A stretch of 64,000 nucleotides of DNA from positions 44,403-108,402 of IMG/VR virus record IMGVR_UViG_3300011116_000834; one strand, given 5' to 3'. This document shows, piece after piece, positions 44,680 to 57,796 of the stretch; positions within the stretch are counted from its first letter, which is position 1; the number at the start of each line of letters is the position of its first letter. Under the pieces are notes generated by a model that did no database searches, was not told the origin of the DNA, and saw nothing but the letters and a program-made list of their open reading frames with translations. Source of the stretch: a virus. The position numbers were made by a program, and so were the translations under genes.

Positions 44680-45270
44680 ATGAAAACTTATATGCAAATA
44701 GGTGCAAATATTGGGACTGACGATTTTTATAATGTTTGCAATCAGGAATCAAATAAATGTAATATTTATTTGATTGAAGCTAATTCAAAATTGATACCAA
44801 CTTTAAAAAAAAACTATGAATCTTTAACTTCACGCCACACTATTCATTTCCATGAATGTGGCATAGTTCCTGATAAAATCAAAAATTGTAATAAATTATA
44901 TTTGTATGATAATAATATGGATTTAAGTTCTGTAATAAATAGAAATTCTTTTCAACAAATATCAGAAATAATAAATTTTATTCCAATAACATTTAATGAT
45001 TTTTGCATTACCAATAATATAACAGAAATTGATTATCTATCAATAGATACTGAAGGATTAGATTATGAAATTCTTTTAAGTATTGATTTGAATTCAATTA
45101 ATATTAAAAAAATTGTATTTGAAAAATGGAGTTATGTGAATGATGATTTGGATGGAAAGGTCCAAACAGGAAATATTCTTATTGCTGCTATTATAGAAAA
45201 ATTTAAAAATTATAATTTAAATGAATTGATAATTGATAATATGTCATCTTTTAGTTTGACACAAAAATGA
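44680..45270 (+). CDS. FkbM-family methyltransferase
   Basis: A 196-residue protein with FkbM features: MQIGANIGTDDF (SAM motif I, residues 5-16), IYLIEANSKLIPTL (motif II) and IDYLSIDTEGLDYEILL (late motif, IDTEGxDxxIL). It is the second FkbM enzyme of the cassette and only distantly similar to the first. It probably O-methylates a sugar of the glycan. A TAGGA site precedes it, and its stop overlaps the next start. Confidence 0.8.
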   Translation: MKTYMQIGANIGTDDFYNVCNQESNKCNIYLIEANSKLIPTLKKNYESLTSRHTIHFHECGIVPDKIKNCNKLYLYDNNMDLSSVINRNSFQQISEIINFIPITFNDFCITNNITEIDYLSIDTEGLDYEILLSIDLNSINIKKIVFEKWSYVNDDLDGKVQTGNILIAAIIEKFKNYNLNELIIDNMSSFSLTQK

Positions 45271-45953
45271 AAACTATACTAGTATTAGTTCAATCTAGCA
45301 ATCAATCACCATATGATGCAATGCTAGAAAAACAAAAAAATACATGGAATTTGATTTCTATTGATGGAGTATCCACAATATTTTATTATGGATCACTTGA
45401 TATAGAAAATAACACACTCAATGATGATGTTTTGATTTTAAAAACTTCAGATATAAATTATAATAGAACATTTAAATTGAAACTTGCTTTAGATTTTATC
45501 TGGAATATGAAATGGGATTATGTAATTAGAACAAATTCATCTTCTTATATTGACAAGAAACGACTATTGAATAAAATTCAAGCATTGCCTGAGAATAAAT
45601 GTTTTTTTGGAAAAACAGTTGCTGATTGTATATCAGGAATTGGAATGATTTTTAGTAGAGATGTTGTGGATATTTTAAGAAAAAACATAGATTCTAGTTT
45701 AGAAAACAATAGCGATCATGATGATGTAATGGTTGCACATATACTAAAATCAAATGGTATTCCAATTATTGGAGATGGATCATTGGTATTTTATAACCAT
45801 GATTGTAATTTTACAGATTTTATTAATTCAATTTCTCTAACAGATACAGATCCATATTGCTATAGGTGTAGACCTAATTGTGCAATAGATCAAAATAGAC
45901 ATAAAGATCTAGAAGCGTTTGAAAATTTATTTAATTTTTTAAAGAACACCTAA
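45267..45953 (+). CDS. Glycosyltransferase (GT31/fringe-like)
   Basis: A 228-residue protein with a GT-A-like core: an opening TILVLVQSSNQSPYDAMLEK, then the central WDYVIRTNSSSYIDKKRL, where other GT31-like enzymes have DDD or DxD, and GIGMIFSRDVVDIL followed by HDDVMVAHIL. The last two are typical of beta-1,3-galactosyltransferase or fringe-like enzymes. The metal site reads RTNSS, so activity may differ or be metal-independent. Coupled on both sides (ATGA, TAATG). Confidence 0.6.
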   Translation: MKTILVLVQSSNQSPYDAMLEKQKNTWNLISIDGVSTIFYYGSLDIENNTLNDDVLILKTSDINYNRTFKLKLALDFIWNMKWDYVIRTNSSSYIDKKRLLNKIQALPENKCFFGKTVADCISGIGMIFSRDVVDILRKNIDSSLENNSDHDDVMVAHILKSNGIPIIGDGSLVFYNHDCNFTDFINSISLTDTDPYCYRCRPNCAIDQNRHKDLEAFENLFNFLKNT

Positions 45954-47230
45954 TGAATTCTAATTATAATATTAAAACCGAATGCAGATGTTGCAAATCC
46001 AAGAATTTAAATGAAGTATTGGATCTCGGAGAACATCCTCTTGCAAATTCATATCATTTTGGAACGAATGATCTTGCAAGATATCCATTAAAATTAAATG
46101 TATGCACTGATTGCTTTCATTGTCAATTAAGCATTGTTGTCAATCCAGATGAAATGTTTAAACACTATTCATATCAAAGTGGAATTCCAAAAACATTTAA
46201 CAAATATTGTGAATGGTTTAGTGAATATGTTGAAGATAATATTTCCAAAATTGGTAGTGTTCTTGATATTGCATGCAATGATGGTACTCAACTAGAAAAG
46301 TTTAAAAAAAGAGGATGGAGAACATTTGGAATCGATCCTGCAACAAACTTGAAGGAAAAATCAAAACAACATGCAGAGCAAATTATTGATGATTATTTCA
46401 ATATAGATTCAATCGACAAACTCTCAATAAAACAATTTGATGCAATTACTGCGCAAAATGTATTTGCTCATTTAGATGATGTTGATCAGTTTCTACAAGA
46501 TTGTAAAATTATAATGACTGATAATAGTAGATTATACATTCAAACTTCTCAAGCAAATATGATAGATGATCGTCAATTTGATACGATATATCATGAGCAT
46601 TTATCATATTTCTCTGTAAGATCAATGAAGACACTTTGTGAGAGAAATAATCTTCTATTGCTTGATGTTAGTATAAATCCTATCCATGGAGAAAGTTATA
46701 TTTTTGTTATTGGAAAAACAGGCAAGATAAACCAATCTGTGAATTCCATGATTGATGTGGAATCAAAAAATGGAAGATACTTGATAGAAACATATAAAAT
46801 ATATGCTAAAGCTGTATATGCAATAATAGAAAATGCTAATGCAATAATCAACCAATATATGAAAAATGGTTATTTGATTGTTGGATATGGTGCTGCTGCA
46901 AAAGCAAATACATTTTTAAATTTTTCAAAAATTAAACCACATTTTATCATCGATGATACTCCAACTAAGCAAGAAAAATTGACACCAGGCACTAATTGCA
47001 TGATCATGAATAGAAAATTCATAGAAAAACTAACAAATAATGTATTGTTCATAACATTAGCATGGAATTTTCATGATGAACTGAAGAGCAATATCGAAGA
47101 ATCATTGTCATATACAAAATTTGCAAAAAGATTTTCATATAAGATAATGAGATATTACCCAGACATCGAAGTATCCTCACTAAATATACGAAGCAATCCA
47201 AATTCTGAAGTATTGCATCATCCAGTATAA
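45953..47230 (+). CDS. Sugar C-methyltransferase (TylC3-like)
   Basis: A 425-residue protein of the NDP-hexose C-methyltransferase type with all three parts. The N-terminal zinc site is CRCC (about 11-14) with CTDCFHC (about 51-57). The SAM domain has [15 protein letters not shown] and FGIDPATNL. The middle [15 protein letters not shown] and the C-terminal [14 protein letters not shown] are diagnostic. Such enzymes methylate carbon 3 of 4-keto-6-deoxy nucleotide sugars. It lies 13 bases upstream of gmd, whose product is such a 4-keto sugar, so a branched methyl deoxyhexose donor is a good inference. Confidence 0.87.
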   Translation: MNSNYNIKTECRCCKSKNLNEVLDLGEHPLANSYHFGTNDLARYPLKLNVCTDCFHCQLSIVVNPDEMFKHYSYQSGIPKTFNKYCEWFSEYVEDNISKIGSVLDIACNDGTQLEKFKKRGWRTFGIDPATNLKEKSKQHAEQIIDDYFNIDSIDKLSIKQFDAITAQNVFAHLDDVDQFLQDCKIIMTDNSRLYIQTSQANMIDDRQFDTIYHEHLSYFSVRSMKTLCERNNLLLLDVSINPIHGESYIFVIGKTGKINQSVNSMIDVESKNGRYLIETYKIYAKAVYAIIENANAIINQYMKNGYLIVGYGAAAKANTFLNFSKIKPHFIIDDTPTKQEKLTPGTNCMIMNRKFIEKLTNNVLFITLAWNFHDELKSNIEESLSYTKFAKRFSYKIMRYYPDIEVSSLNIRSNPNSEVLHHPV

Positions 47231-47243
47231 TAAGGTTTATATA

Positions 47244-48284
47244 ATGAAAAAAGTGGCATTAATTACAGGCATTTCTGGTCAAGACGGATCATATCTAGTG
47301 GATCTCCTCATATCCAAGGGATATGAAGTTCATGGTATCATTCGTAGATCATCATCTTTTAACACTGCAAGACTTGAACATCATATTCAAAATCCAGAGG
47401 TATATAACAAATCTTTCTTTTTGCATTATGGCGATCTAACTGATTATACTACAATAGAGAAGTTGATTGCTAGATGCAATCCAGATGAGATATACAATCT
47501 TGGAGCACAGAGTCATGTTCGTGTTTCATTTGATGCTCCAGTATATACGGGAGAAACCGTAGGTATTGGAACATTGAATATGCTTGAAGCGATTCGTTCC
47601 TATGAACAAATCTCTGGTAAAAAAGTAAGGTATTATCAGGCATCCTCAAGCGAGATGTTTGGAAAGGTACAAGAGGTTCCTCAAAAGGAAACTACTCCAT
47701 TCTATCCTCGTTCACCATATGGTTGCGCAAAGGTATATGCACATCATCTTACGGTGAACTATCGCGAATCGTATGGTCTGCACGCATCGTGTGGCATTTT
47801 ATTCAACCATGAAAGTCCAAGACGCGGAGAGACATTCGTAACTCGTAAAATCACCAGAGCGGTTGGTAGAATTTATCAGGGACTTCAGAAGAAACTCTAT
47901 CTTGGTAATCTGGATGCTCTGCGAGACTGGGGATTTGCTGGCGATTATGTCGAGGCGATGTGGTCGATGCTACAGCAAGAAACACCAGATGATTATGTAA
48001 TTGCAACTGGCAAGATGATCACAGTTCGTGAATTCTGTGAAAAGGCATTTGCAAGATATAGCATGGATTACCGCGACTATGTCGAAGTGGATGAGCGATA
48101 CTACCGTCCAGCAGAAGTAGATCAACTGCTTGGAGATCCAACAAAGGCGAAGGAAAAACTTGGTTGGGAACCAAAGGTAAACATCGATGAACTCATCAAT
48201 ATGATGGCAGATCACGATTTTCAATTAGCAAGAAGAGATTTCGTGCTTCATGTACATGACAACAAACTCAATCCCATTCTCTGA
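47244..48284 (+). CDS. gmd: GDP-mannose 4,6-dehydratase
   Basis: A 346-residue short-chain dehydrogenase/reductase closely matching Gmd. The NAD(P) site is [13 protein letters not shown] (about 6-18), followed by the characteristic [17 protein letters not shown]. Catalytic elements [11 protein letters not shown] and the YxxxK in [11 protein letters not shown] are present, with [16 protein letters not shown] after them. It converts GDP-D-mannose to GDP-4-keto-6-deoxymannose, the precursor of GDP-fucose, GDP-rhamnose and other deoxyhexoses. No GDP-fucose synthase is in the window, so the next step depends on the host or the adjoining C-methyltransferase. Codons look less AT-rich than in the cassette upstream. 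Confidence 0.95.
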   Translation: MKKVALITGISGQDGSYLVDLLISKGYEVHGIIRRSSSFNTARLEHHIQNPEVYNKSFFLHYGDLTDYTTIEKLIARCNPDEIYNLGAQSHVRVSFDAPVYTGETVGIGTLNMLEAIRSYEQISGKKVRYYQASSSEMFGKVQEVPQKETTPFYPRSPYGCAKVYAHHLTVNYRESYGLHASCGILFNHESPRRGETFVTRKITRAVGRIYQGLQKKLYLGNLDALRDWGFAGDYVEAMWSMLQQETPDDYVIATGKMITVREFCEKAFARYSMDYRDYVEVDERYYRPAEVDQLLGDPTKAKEKLGWEPKVNIDELINMMADHDFQLARRDFVLHVHDNKLNPIL

Positions 48285-48292
48285 TATAAATA
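48285..48292 (+). promoter_or_regulatory. Late promoter TATAAATA before the GT2-TPR gene
   Basis: Exact late consensus beginning at the base after the gmd stop codon. AAAGGA lies between it and the ATG at 48311. It suggests that the GT2-TPR protein is made late, together with virion proteins. Confidence 0.7.
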
Positions 48293-48310
48293 CAATAAAG
48301 GATCTATAAG

Positions 48311-49528
48311 ATGAAGAAAACCGTTGCCTTGTGCATGATCGTAAAGAATGAGTCTCATATCATTCATGAATGCTTGAATTCGATTTATCAGTATGTCGAT
48401 TACTGGGTCATTTCCGACACAGGATCAACTGACGGTACTCAAGATATCATTAAGAAGTTCTTTGAAGAGAAGGGCATTCCTGGTGAACTTCATCAGGATG
48501 AATGGAAGAACTTCGGTCATAACCGATCATTAGCACTTCGTCATGTAGATGGCAAGGCGGATTATGCATGGATGATCGATGCCGATGATAAGGTAGAAGG
48601 ATCATTCAAACTTCCAGAAAACATGGAAGCAGATGGATATGTTGTTAGAATGGGAAGAGAAGAATTCTCATGGTGGAGAACTCAGATTTTTAAGACCGAG
48701 GCAAAATGGGAATATCGTGGAGTTCTCCATGAATATCCATTCTGCACTACAAAGGAACAAGCAATTCTGACTAAAGTGGAAGGAAAATATAATATAAATG
48801 CTCGTACTCTTGGTGCAAGAAATGTCGGTATCAGTATAATTGAAAAATATACAAGAGATGCAGAACTATTGGAAAAAGCACTGATTGATGAACCAACCAA
48901 TACACGATATCAGTTCTATCTTGCTCAATCATATTTTGATTCTCAACAATATGAAAAGGCAATTGAGGCATATCTGAAAAGAGCATCTATGGGTGGATGG
49001 CAGGAAGAAGTATTTTACTCTCTGTATAGAGTTGCCATATCGCGCGCAATGTTGGATAAACCATGGGCGGAAATTCAAGCATCATTTTTAGATGCATATA
49101 ATTATAGACCAATTCGTGCAGAACCATTGATTCATATTGCTCAGGTTCTAAGAACTAAATTTGATCAACCAGCGGCAGCATTTGTCTTTGCACGCATTGC
49201 TGCGGAGATTCCATATCCTCAGAATGAAATTTTGTTTGTACCCGATCATCTTTATAAATTTGCCGCTTTAGATGAATTGGGTGCCACGGCGCATTCTGCT
49301 GGTAGACCAGAATTGGGATATCTGGCATGCAAGAAATTACTTGAAGAGGGGCGTTGTCCAACTGATCAAATTGAAAGAGTTCAGAATAATTTTAATCATT
49401 ATCGCATGATCATGGAAAAGATCGGTGAGCAACAAGCATTGATGCAAAAACAAATAGAGGCACAATCAGTAGTAAAACCACAAGAAAAGACAAAAAAGTT
49501 CAAAGAGCGAAAGAAAGTTAAAAGTTGA
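48311..49528 (+). CDS. GT2 glycosyltransferase with TPR region
   Basis: A 405-residue protein. Residues 1-110 are a GT2 domain: TVALCMIVKNESHIIHECLN, DYWVISDTGSTDGTQDII and the metal-site DADDK in YAWMIDADDKVEG. From about 185 helical TPR-like repeats follow (NTRYQFYLAQSYFDSQQYEK, then AIEAYLKRASMGGW), and the end is a basic tail. Enzymes with this layout glycosylate proteins or lipid-linked glycans, the TPRs binding the acceptor or partner. It stands between gmd and the second fibre cluster with late promoters on both sides, which favours a virion-related acceptor. Confidence 0.82.
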   Translation: MKKTVALCMIVKNESHIIHECLNSIYQYVDYWVISDTGSTDGTQDIIKKFFEEKGIPGELHQDEWKNFGHNRSLALRHVDGKADYAWMIDADDKVEGSFKLPENMEADGYVVRMGREEFSWWRTQIFKTEAKWEYRGVLHEYPFCTTKEQAILTKVEGKYNINARTLGARNVGISIIEKYTRDAELLEKALIDEPTNTRYQFYLAQSYFDSQQYEKAIEAYLKRASMGGWQEEVFYSLYRVAISRAMLDKPWAEIQASFLDAYNYRPIRAEPLIHIAQVLRTKFDQPAAAFVFARIAAEIPYPQNEILFVPDHLYKFAALDELGATAHSAGRPELGYLACKKLLEEGRCPTDQIERVQNNFNHYRMIMEKIGEQQALMQKQIEAQSVVKPQEKTKKFKERKKVKS

Positions 49529-49536
49529 TATAAATA
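49529..49536 (+). promoter_or_regulatory. Late promoter TATAAATA for the second fibre cluster
   Basis: Exact late consensus immediately after the GT2-TPR stop codon and 15 bases before the ATG at 49552. It is the main candidate promoter for the fibre genes downstream. Confidence 0.75.
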
Positions 49537-49551
49537 ATGCTATAGACTACT

Positions 49552-49746
49552 ATGGCATTTCCATCTAATCCAATTCAAGGAACCACATACGACAATAACG
49601 GTCGTATGTGGTCTTTTAATGGATATGCATGGGATAAAATACAGGTGACTGGTGGAGGTGGCATTGTTGGTAATTATGTTTCCACATTCAATGGGTTGAC
49701 AGGAGATGTTGTTTTTGGTATAAATATCGATGGTGGAACTTATTAG
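49552..49746 (+). CDS. Small fibre-associated protein (64 aa)
   Basis: A 64-residue protein. Residues 1-32 (FPSNPIQGTTYDNNGRMWSF, then NGYAWDKI) form the small module FPxxPxxGxxYxxNGxxWxxNGxxW that opens many marine phage fibre proteins and is also seen at the start of the gene at 56943. It continues with STFNGLTGDVVFG, a fibre repeat, and ends IDGGTY, the same ending as the 940-residue collagen-like protein downstream. A 12-bp hairpin lies within its codons. It is probably a virion protein or a fragment of a former fibre. Confidence 0.6.
   Translation: MAFPSNPIQGTTYDNNGRMWSFNGYAWDKIQVTGGGGIVGNYVSTFNGLTGDVVFGINIDGGTY
49582..49612 (+). terminator. 12-bp perfect inverted repeat inside a coding sequence
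   Basis: ACCACATACGAC (49582-49593) and its reverse complement (49601-49612) enclose a 7-base loop and are followed by CTTTT. The element lies 30 bases inside the small fibre gene. It may terminate part of the transcripts coming from the promoters upstream, or control translation of the small gene. Confidence 0.5.
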
Positions 49747-49754
49747 GAGAAACT

Positions 49755-50186
49755 ATGCCAGCTTCAAGATACGACATATATGCAGAACAAGGGAGTACTT
49801 GGAAATTTCATTTAACTTACAAATATTCGGGTGGCACAGGAATTGATCTTTCAAATTTTCATGGTGCCATGCAGGTTCGTAGATCCTCTAAAGATGACAA
49901 GGTTTTGCTTTATCTGACCGATTATGGAGTTACTGGTGGTGGAATAACTGGTGATTTTACTCCTAATATCGATGGAATTGCTGGTATTGGTGGTATAAGT
50001 TTCAATACTTCGATTGCAGGTGCTACTGGATTTACTGGTGGTATATTTTTTAGAACAGACAAGACAACAATGAAAAATATACCACCAGGAAAGCATTTCT
50101 ATGATTTTGAATTAACCAATACTTTGGGAGAAGTTCAACGACTCATAGAAGGAACATTTGAAGTTCCAAGAGAAATTACGAGATAA
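49755..50186 (+). CDS. Fibre/baseplate adaptor protein, BppU-N-like
   Basis: A 143-residue protein with TAGGAG before its start. The pattern [40 protein letters not shown] and [14 protein letters not shown] matches small phage proteins with an Ig-like fold related to the N-terminal domain of baseplate protein BppU, where the domain links receptor-binding proteins to the baseplate. It comes before the two largest fibre genes, fitting an adaptor that attaches fibres. The exact partner is unknown. Confidence 0.65.
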   Translation: MPASRYDIYAEQGSTWKFHLTYKYSGGTGIDLSNFHGAMQVRRSSKDDKVLLYLTDYGVTGGGITGDFTPNIDGIAGIGGISFNTSIAGATGFTGGIFFRTDKTTMKNIPPGKHFYDFELTNTLGEVQRLIEGTFEVPREITR

Positions 50187-50188
50187 TA

Positions 50189-53010
<2,822 letters not shown>

Positions 53011-53011
<1 letters not shown>

Positions 53012-56000
53012 TGTCAATAATTAAGCTGAAACGAGGCGGAACTGGACCAACTGGACTCACTCTGGGAGAACCAGCGTGGGACTATGCAAATAATAAATTA
53101 TTTGTTGGAGTCACTTCATCCGCTGTTTGGATTGGTGGAGAAGTAGATAATAGCACTTCTCTCGGGACAAGTCAGATAAAGATTCCAACTCAGTATGCAG
53201 TGAAAACTTATGTTGATGGAGCAGTCACTGGTTCTGTTAGTGGCGTTGCATCGTTTAATGGAGCAACTGGTGCTATTGCAGTAACTGGTGGTCATCAACT
53301 AGGCATCACCCAGAATGGAAATCAATTTACTTTTAGAGTAATTGATGGTGCTACCAGTGATTTGAATGCTGGTGTTCTTTATGGAGTCAGTGGTGCGATC
53401 TATGCATCAAACCTTGCAACTGGTCTTCTCTATGGTGGTATTATCACAATCAATGCTGGAAACTCGGCGGCATTTGACATCACCGCTGGTAGAGGGCAGA
53501 TCCATCTTGCTGGCGCGACATGGAATTCTGGACCAGCTCCAACACTGACATATGTCAATTGGTCAGCACAGACAGGAATCACTCTTTCTGGCATCACATC
53601 AGCAGATACCACATGGTTGTACTTTGACAATACTGGTACTCTCAAGCAACAATCGACATATTATACCGATGCACAGGTAGACCAGAACATCATCATCGGT
53701 GCTCTGGTGCATCCAACACGGTCATACATCAGTTTGGCAAAGACGATTCCAAATGTCGGATATGCCACCGACAAGCAATACGAGCAGTTCATTCGTCTGT
53801 TTGGTCCATTGAAGCAGTCTGGTCATACGATTGCAGCAAATGGTGCAAACATGAAGTTGAACCGTTCTTCTGGAGCTGCATTCGTCCTTGGAAGAAACTG
53901 GATCAATGATCCAAATAATCCAACGGTTGTAACCGACAACGCACAGACCGATTGCACCTTCTGGCGATATTACCGTGGAGTAACGGCAGGAACATTCGTC
54001 ACTGTGCTGAATCAAACCGCAATTGATCCAGACAATTATGACAATGGTTCTGGAACCTTGCAGCCTGTTCCTTCAAATCAGCAATTCACAATTCAAAGAT
54101 TGTTCTATTTCCCAGGAACACCGAGCATTCTTGGTGTATATTATGGGCGAGGCACATATGCATCCATGCCTGATGCCGCTGCCAATATTCAATTTGAAGA
54201 TTTCACCGAAATCGACAATACAAAGACGAATGCAATAAGTGCTGGATATATTATCGTCAAAAAAGGCACAACCAATCTTACGACTGCTATTGCTGCGGAT
54301 GAATGTAGAATAATTCAATCTGGTATTTTCCGTTCGACTGTGAGTGGTGGTGGATCAATCGCAACCAAGCTGGACGATCTTACTGATGTTACAATATCTG
54401 GAATCACCGATAATGAAACTCTGATATACGATATTGTGTCATCCCAGTGGTTGAATACTCCAATTCAACATATTGCAGTATCTTCTTATAATGGTAGAAC
54501 TGGTGAAGTTCAAGGTGTATCGGCAGCTGCTGCTGGTACTGGTATCTCGGTATCTGGTGCAACTGGTGCAGTCACTATTACAAACACTGGTGTTCTGTCA
54601 TTCAATGGACTGACTGGTGCAATTGAAGGTGTTACTGGACTTGTTGCTGGAACGAATATTTCAATTTCTGGTGCAACTGGAAATGTCACGATAACCAATA
54701 CTGGTGTTCGATCAATCAATGGTGTGACTGGAACGATCACAAATGTCGCTCGTCTGAACGAAGGAAATACATTCTCCGTCCGTCAGGTCATGAATGCTGG
54801 CATCACATCAGCAAATCTCTATGTTTCTGGTGGAGTAACATTCACAGGATCAAGCACATATCTCAATTCAACAACCACCACTGTACAAAATAGTTCAGGA
54901 TTGCTGACGGTTACTAGTTCTATATCTCCCCCGAGCAGTACATTGCGATTAGTTGGAAATGATGGAGATATTGGATCTTATAATAGCAATATAATTCCTG
55001 GAGTAGGTGTGGATGGTGTGGCATTGACCCATACGCTTCCATCTTCATCTGGTACATTGCTGAATACGAATTTCAATTCATATGTTAGCACATACAACGG
55101 TAGAACTGGTGCTGTACAGGGTGTGTCAGCGGCATCAGCTGGTTCTGGTATCTCCGTATCTGGATCTACTGGAGCAATAACAATAACCAATACTGGTGTT
55201 CAGTCATTCAACGGATCTACAGGTGCGGTTGCATTCAATAGCTATGTTTCTTCATTCAACGGATCGACTGGATCAATAACAGGAGTATCTTCAGTAAATG
55301 GATTTACTGGTGCGGTATCTATAACTTATGCTGCCGCAGTAACCATAACATCCAGCAATAGCAACTCCACACTATATCCTGTACTTTCCTTTGGATCAGG
55401 CAATACTGCACTTTATGTCGATAATGTCACAACTCCTTTTTCGTATAATCCATCCTCTGGTCAATTACAAGTTCCGCAAATAAATGCTGCAACTCCAACA
55501 GGATATGTTTTAGTTGATGGAATACAAGGATCTGTTGAAATAAATGATAATAGTGATGTTTTGACTATAAACCCATCATATTTGACCCATAATAGTAGTG
55601 GTAATAATTTATCAATTTCATCAAGTATTGGTATAAATTTACAAGGTATATTCAGTGTAACCGACCCAACAGCAACATATACCTACACATTCCCACAGAC
55701 AAATGGAAGCAATGGTCAAGTTCTCACAACCAATGGTGCGGGAACTCTTTCATGGTCAACTGTTTCCAGTGGAAGTGCAACTGGATTCACATATACTTCT
55801 TCTGCTCCATCTTCTCCAACTATTGGATATCGCTGGATAGATTCAAATACAGGTAAGGAATATGTTTATGTCAATGATGGAACAAGTTCGCAATGGATTG
55901 AACCAGTTTCTTCGAATGGTCTAGTTGGGGCAACTTATAATTCATCCTTACAGTTGTTGGAATTTGGGTTGACTGGATCTTTTGCTAAACTTGGAATAGG

Positions 56001-56469
56001 AACAACTGCTCCAAATTATCCTCTTGATGTAAATGGTATTGCCAATTTTAGAACAGGATTATCTGCTGCTGGTGCTACATTGAATGGTAATGTATCAATT
56101 ACTGGAACATTGAATGGTGCTGGTGCCACATTCACTGGTGCTGTTATCTCTGATGGTGGATTTAGAATTTCATCTAGTGCTATAAATGCACAAACGGGAA
56201 CAACATATTCATTATTGACTGCGGACAATGGTAAAATAATCACGATGAATAATGGTTCTGCAATAACATTGACGGTTCCATCTGGATTACCTATTGGATT
56301 TAATACAACAGTTATCCAATTAGGTGCTGGTCAAGTTGGAATCACTGCATCAAGTACAACACTCAATAGTTTTGAAGGTAAATTGAATCTTGCTGGTCAA
56401 CATGCAGCTGCAACAATAATTTCCTATTCATCGAATGTCTTCAATGTGGTAGGAGGATTGACTGCATGA
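53011..56469 (+). CDS. Large tail fibre protein
   Basis: An 1152-residue protein. The N-terminus, IIKLKRGGTGPTGLTLGEPA followed by WDYANNKLFVG, is the common phage fibre start (IKLKRG...GExAxDxxNxKLYVG). Repeats of SxNGxTGxVxGVSAAxAGTG and [17 protein letters not shown] occur near 495-570 and 690-760. The domain [18 protein letters not shown] near 900 is shared with the preceding gene, then comes GYRWIDSNTGKEYVYVNDG, and a final beta region (SLLTADNGKIITMNNGSAI). It is probably a receptor-binding or distal fibre. DNA at about 53.3-54.2 kb looks richer in C-ending codons than the rest. Confidence 0.78.
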
Positions 56470-56930
56470 TAATCCCAAGTTCATCATTTGGTGTTATTGC
56501 TTCTAGTAGAAAAAGAATCGTTGTTGCTTCTAATGATGTCACCCCAAATGCCGTAAATTGGAGCGATGTCACATATAATGATACTTTTACTCAAGGTGAT
56601 ATTACATCCAGACAAATATCAGGAATTAATCAAACTATTACTTTGCGAGCAAATTATACATCACCTCAGGGAGCAAATAAAGTAGTTTTAACTTATAGAG
56701 TAGTTGCAAGTGGTGGATCTGATACTACATGGTCGCCATCAATGCCTGGTAATTTTTCTCAATTAAATGATAATGATACATTTACAATCACTAACAATCA
56801 ATATGTTGATTTCTCAGTATTTTATGGTGTTTCTTGGTTTGGTCCCACATCAACAGCAACCGTGACGATTACCAATGTGTCTGATTCAAATGCAGTGTTG
56901 GATACTTTTGTCTTAACAGTTACAACATGA
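56466..56930 (+). CDS. Putative fibre-associated beta protein (154 aa)
   Basis: A 154-residue protein coupled to the large fibre by an ATGA overlap. It is Thr/Asn/Ser-rich with alternating hydrophobic residues, typical of a single beta-sandwich domain (Ig-like); WSDVTYNDTFTQGDITSRQI and ATVTITNVSDSN are examples. No known family is recognised. Its place between fibre genes suggests a virion or fibre-tip protein. Confidence 0.55.
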   Translation: MIIPSSSFGVIASSRKRIVVASNDVTPNAVNWSDVTYNDTFTQGDITSRQISGINQTITLRANYTSPQGANKVVLTYRVVASGGSDTTWSPSMPGNFSQLNDNDTFTITNNQYVDFSVFYGVSWFGPTSTATVTITNVSDSNAVLDTFVLTVTT

Positions 56931-56936
56931 TAAATA
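56929..56936 (+). promoter_or_regulatory. Late promoter-like box (GATAAATA), ATG at expected +1
   Basis: Seven of eight bases match TATAAATA. The box overlaps the stop codon of the preceding gene, and only six bases separate it from the ATG at 56943, so the RNA would begin at the start codon. Confidence 0.55.
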
Positions 56937-56942
56937 ATCAAT

Positions 56943-57785
56943 ATGCCACTGAATTTTCCAGATACACCTTCACTCAACCAAGTCTACACCAGCGGTTCCA
57001 ACTCCTGGCAATGGAATGGAACTGTATGGAATGCAATATCATCTTCTTTGGTTGTTTCTACATACGGTCCAACTGGTCCTATGGGACCAACTGGTTCATT
57101 CGACACAACCACACAGACAATAGATTTCTCAGAAACCACGAATAATCTATCCTTTACAATTTCTGGTGTCAATACTTCAAATGAAGTTTATTCGATGAAC
57201 TATATCGTCGGAAAGACAGCATCTGTACAGAATGCAGCTGGTTCGATTGTTGTGGTTGGAACTGTGGAATCTGCCACGACATATTGGGATGGAACAAAGG
57301 TCGGGGATGGAACTACTGGATCATTTATAAATCCAATAAGTCGAAAAGCAGATATTGTTCTTTCTCCACCATTCACAAGTGGATATACCGCAGGATATCT
57401 TTTAGGATTGACCTTGACGGTATTTGGTGACAATAATATCTACACAAGATTGCGTGCAAGTGGTATTTCGGGTGATGGTGGATTTACCGCAGGATTGACA
57501 TTTGGTGGTGGAAACACATATCCGCTCACTGGACTTACTCTTTCACATACAGAGAATACATATGTTACCAAGACCATAACAGGTCAATCTTGGGTAACCA
57601 CCGATAAGTTCATCACATGCAAGTGTCTTGGTCTTACAACAGCAGATCATACACCCGAGGATGCAATACTTGAAGGTGTAAAGTTTGAGATAGATAATAT
57701 AGTAGCAGGAGTCGGGTTCGATATCATTGGACATGCTCCTGAAGGAACATACGGAAAATATCAGATTAAGTGCTTAGGTCAATAA
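56943..57785 (+). CDS. Fibre protein with short collagen-like segment
   Basis: A 280-residue protein. Residues 1-34 (PLNFPDTPSLNQVYTSGSNS, then WQWNGTVWNAI) are the same small N-terminal module as in the 64-residue gene at 49552. A brief collagen-like GPTGPMGPTG follows at about 44-53, and the rest is a beta-rich domain of Thr/Gly/Ser character with a C-terminal YGKYQIKCLGQ. It is probably a short fibre or attachment protein of the tail. No Shine-Dalgarno is present; the late box upstream predicts a leaderless transcript. Confidence 0.65.
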   Translation: MPLNFPDTPSLNQVYTSGSNSWQWNGTVWNAISSSLVVSTYGPTGPMGPTGSFDTTTQTIDFSETTNNLSFTISGVNTSNEVYSMNYIVGKTASVQNAAGSIVVVGTVESATTYWDGTKVGDGTTGSFINPISRKADIVLSPPFTSGYTAGYLLGLTLTVFGDNNIYTRLRASGISGDGGFTAGLTFGGGNTYPLTGLTLSHTENTYVTKTITGQSWVTTDKFITCKCLGLTTADHTPEDAILEGVKFEIDNIVAGVGFDIIGHAPEGTYGKYQIKCLGQ

Positions 57786-57796
57786 GGAGATAACAA

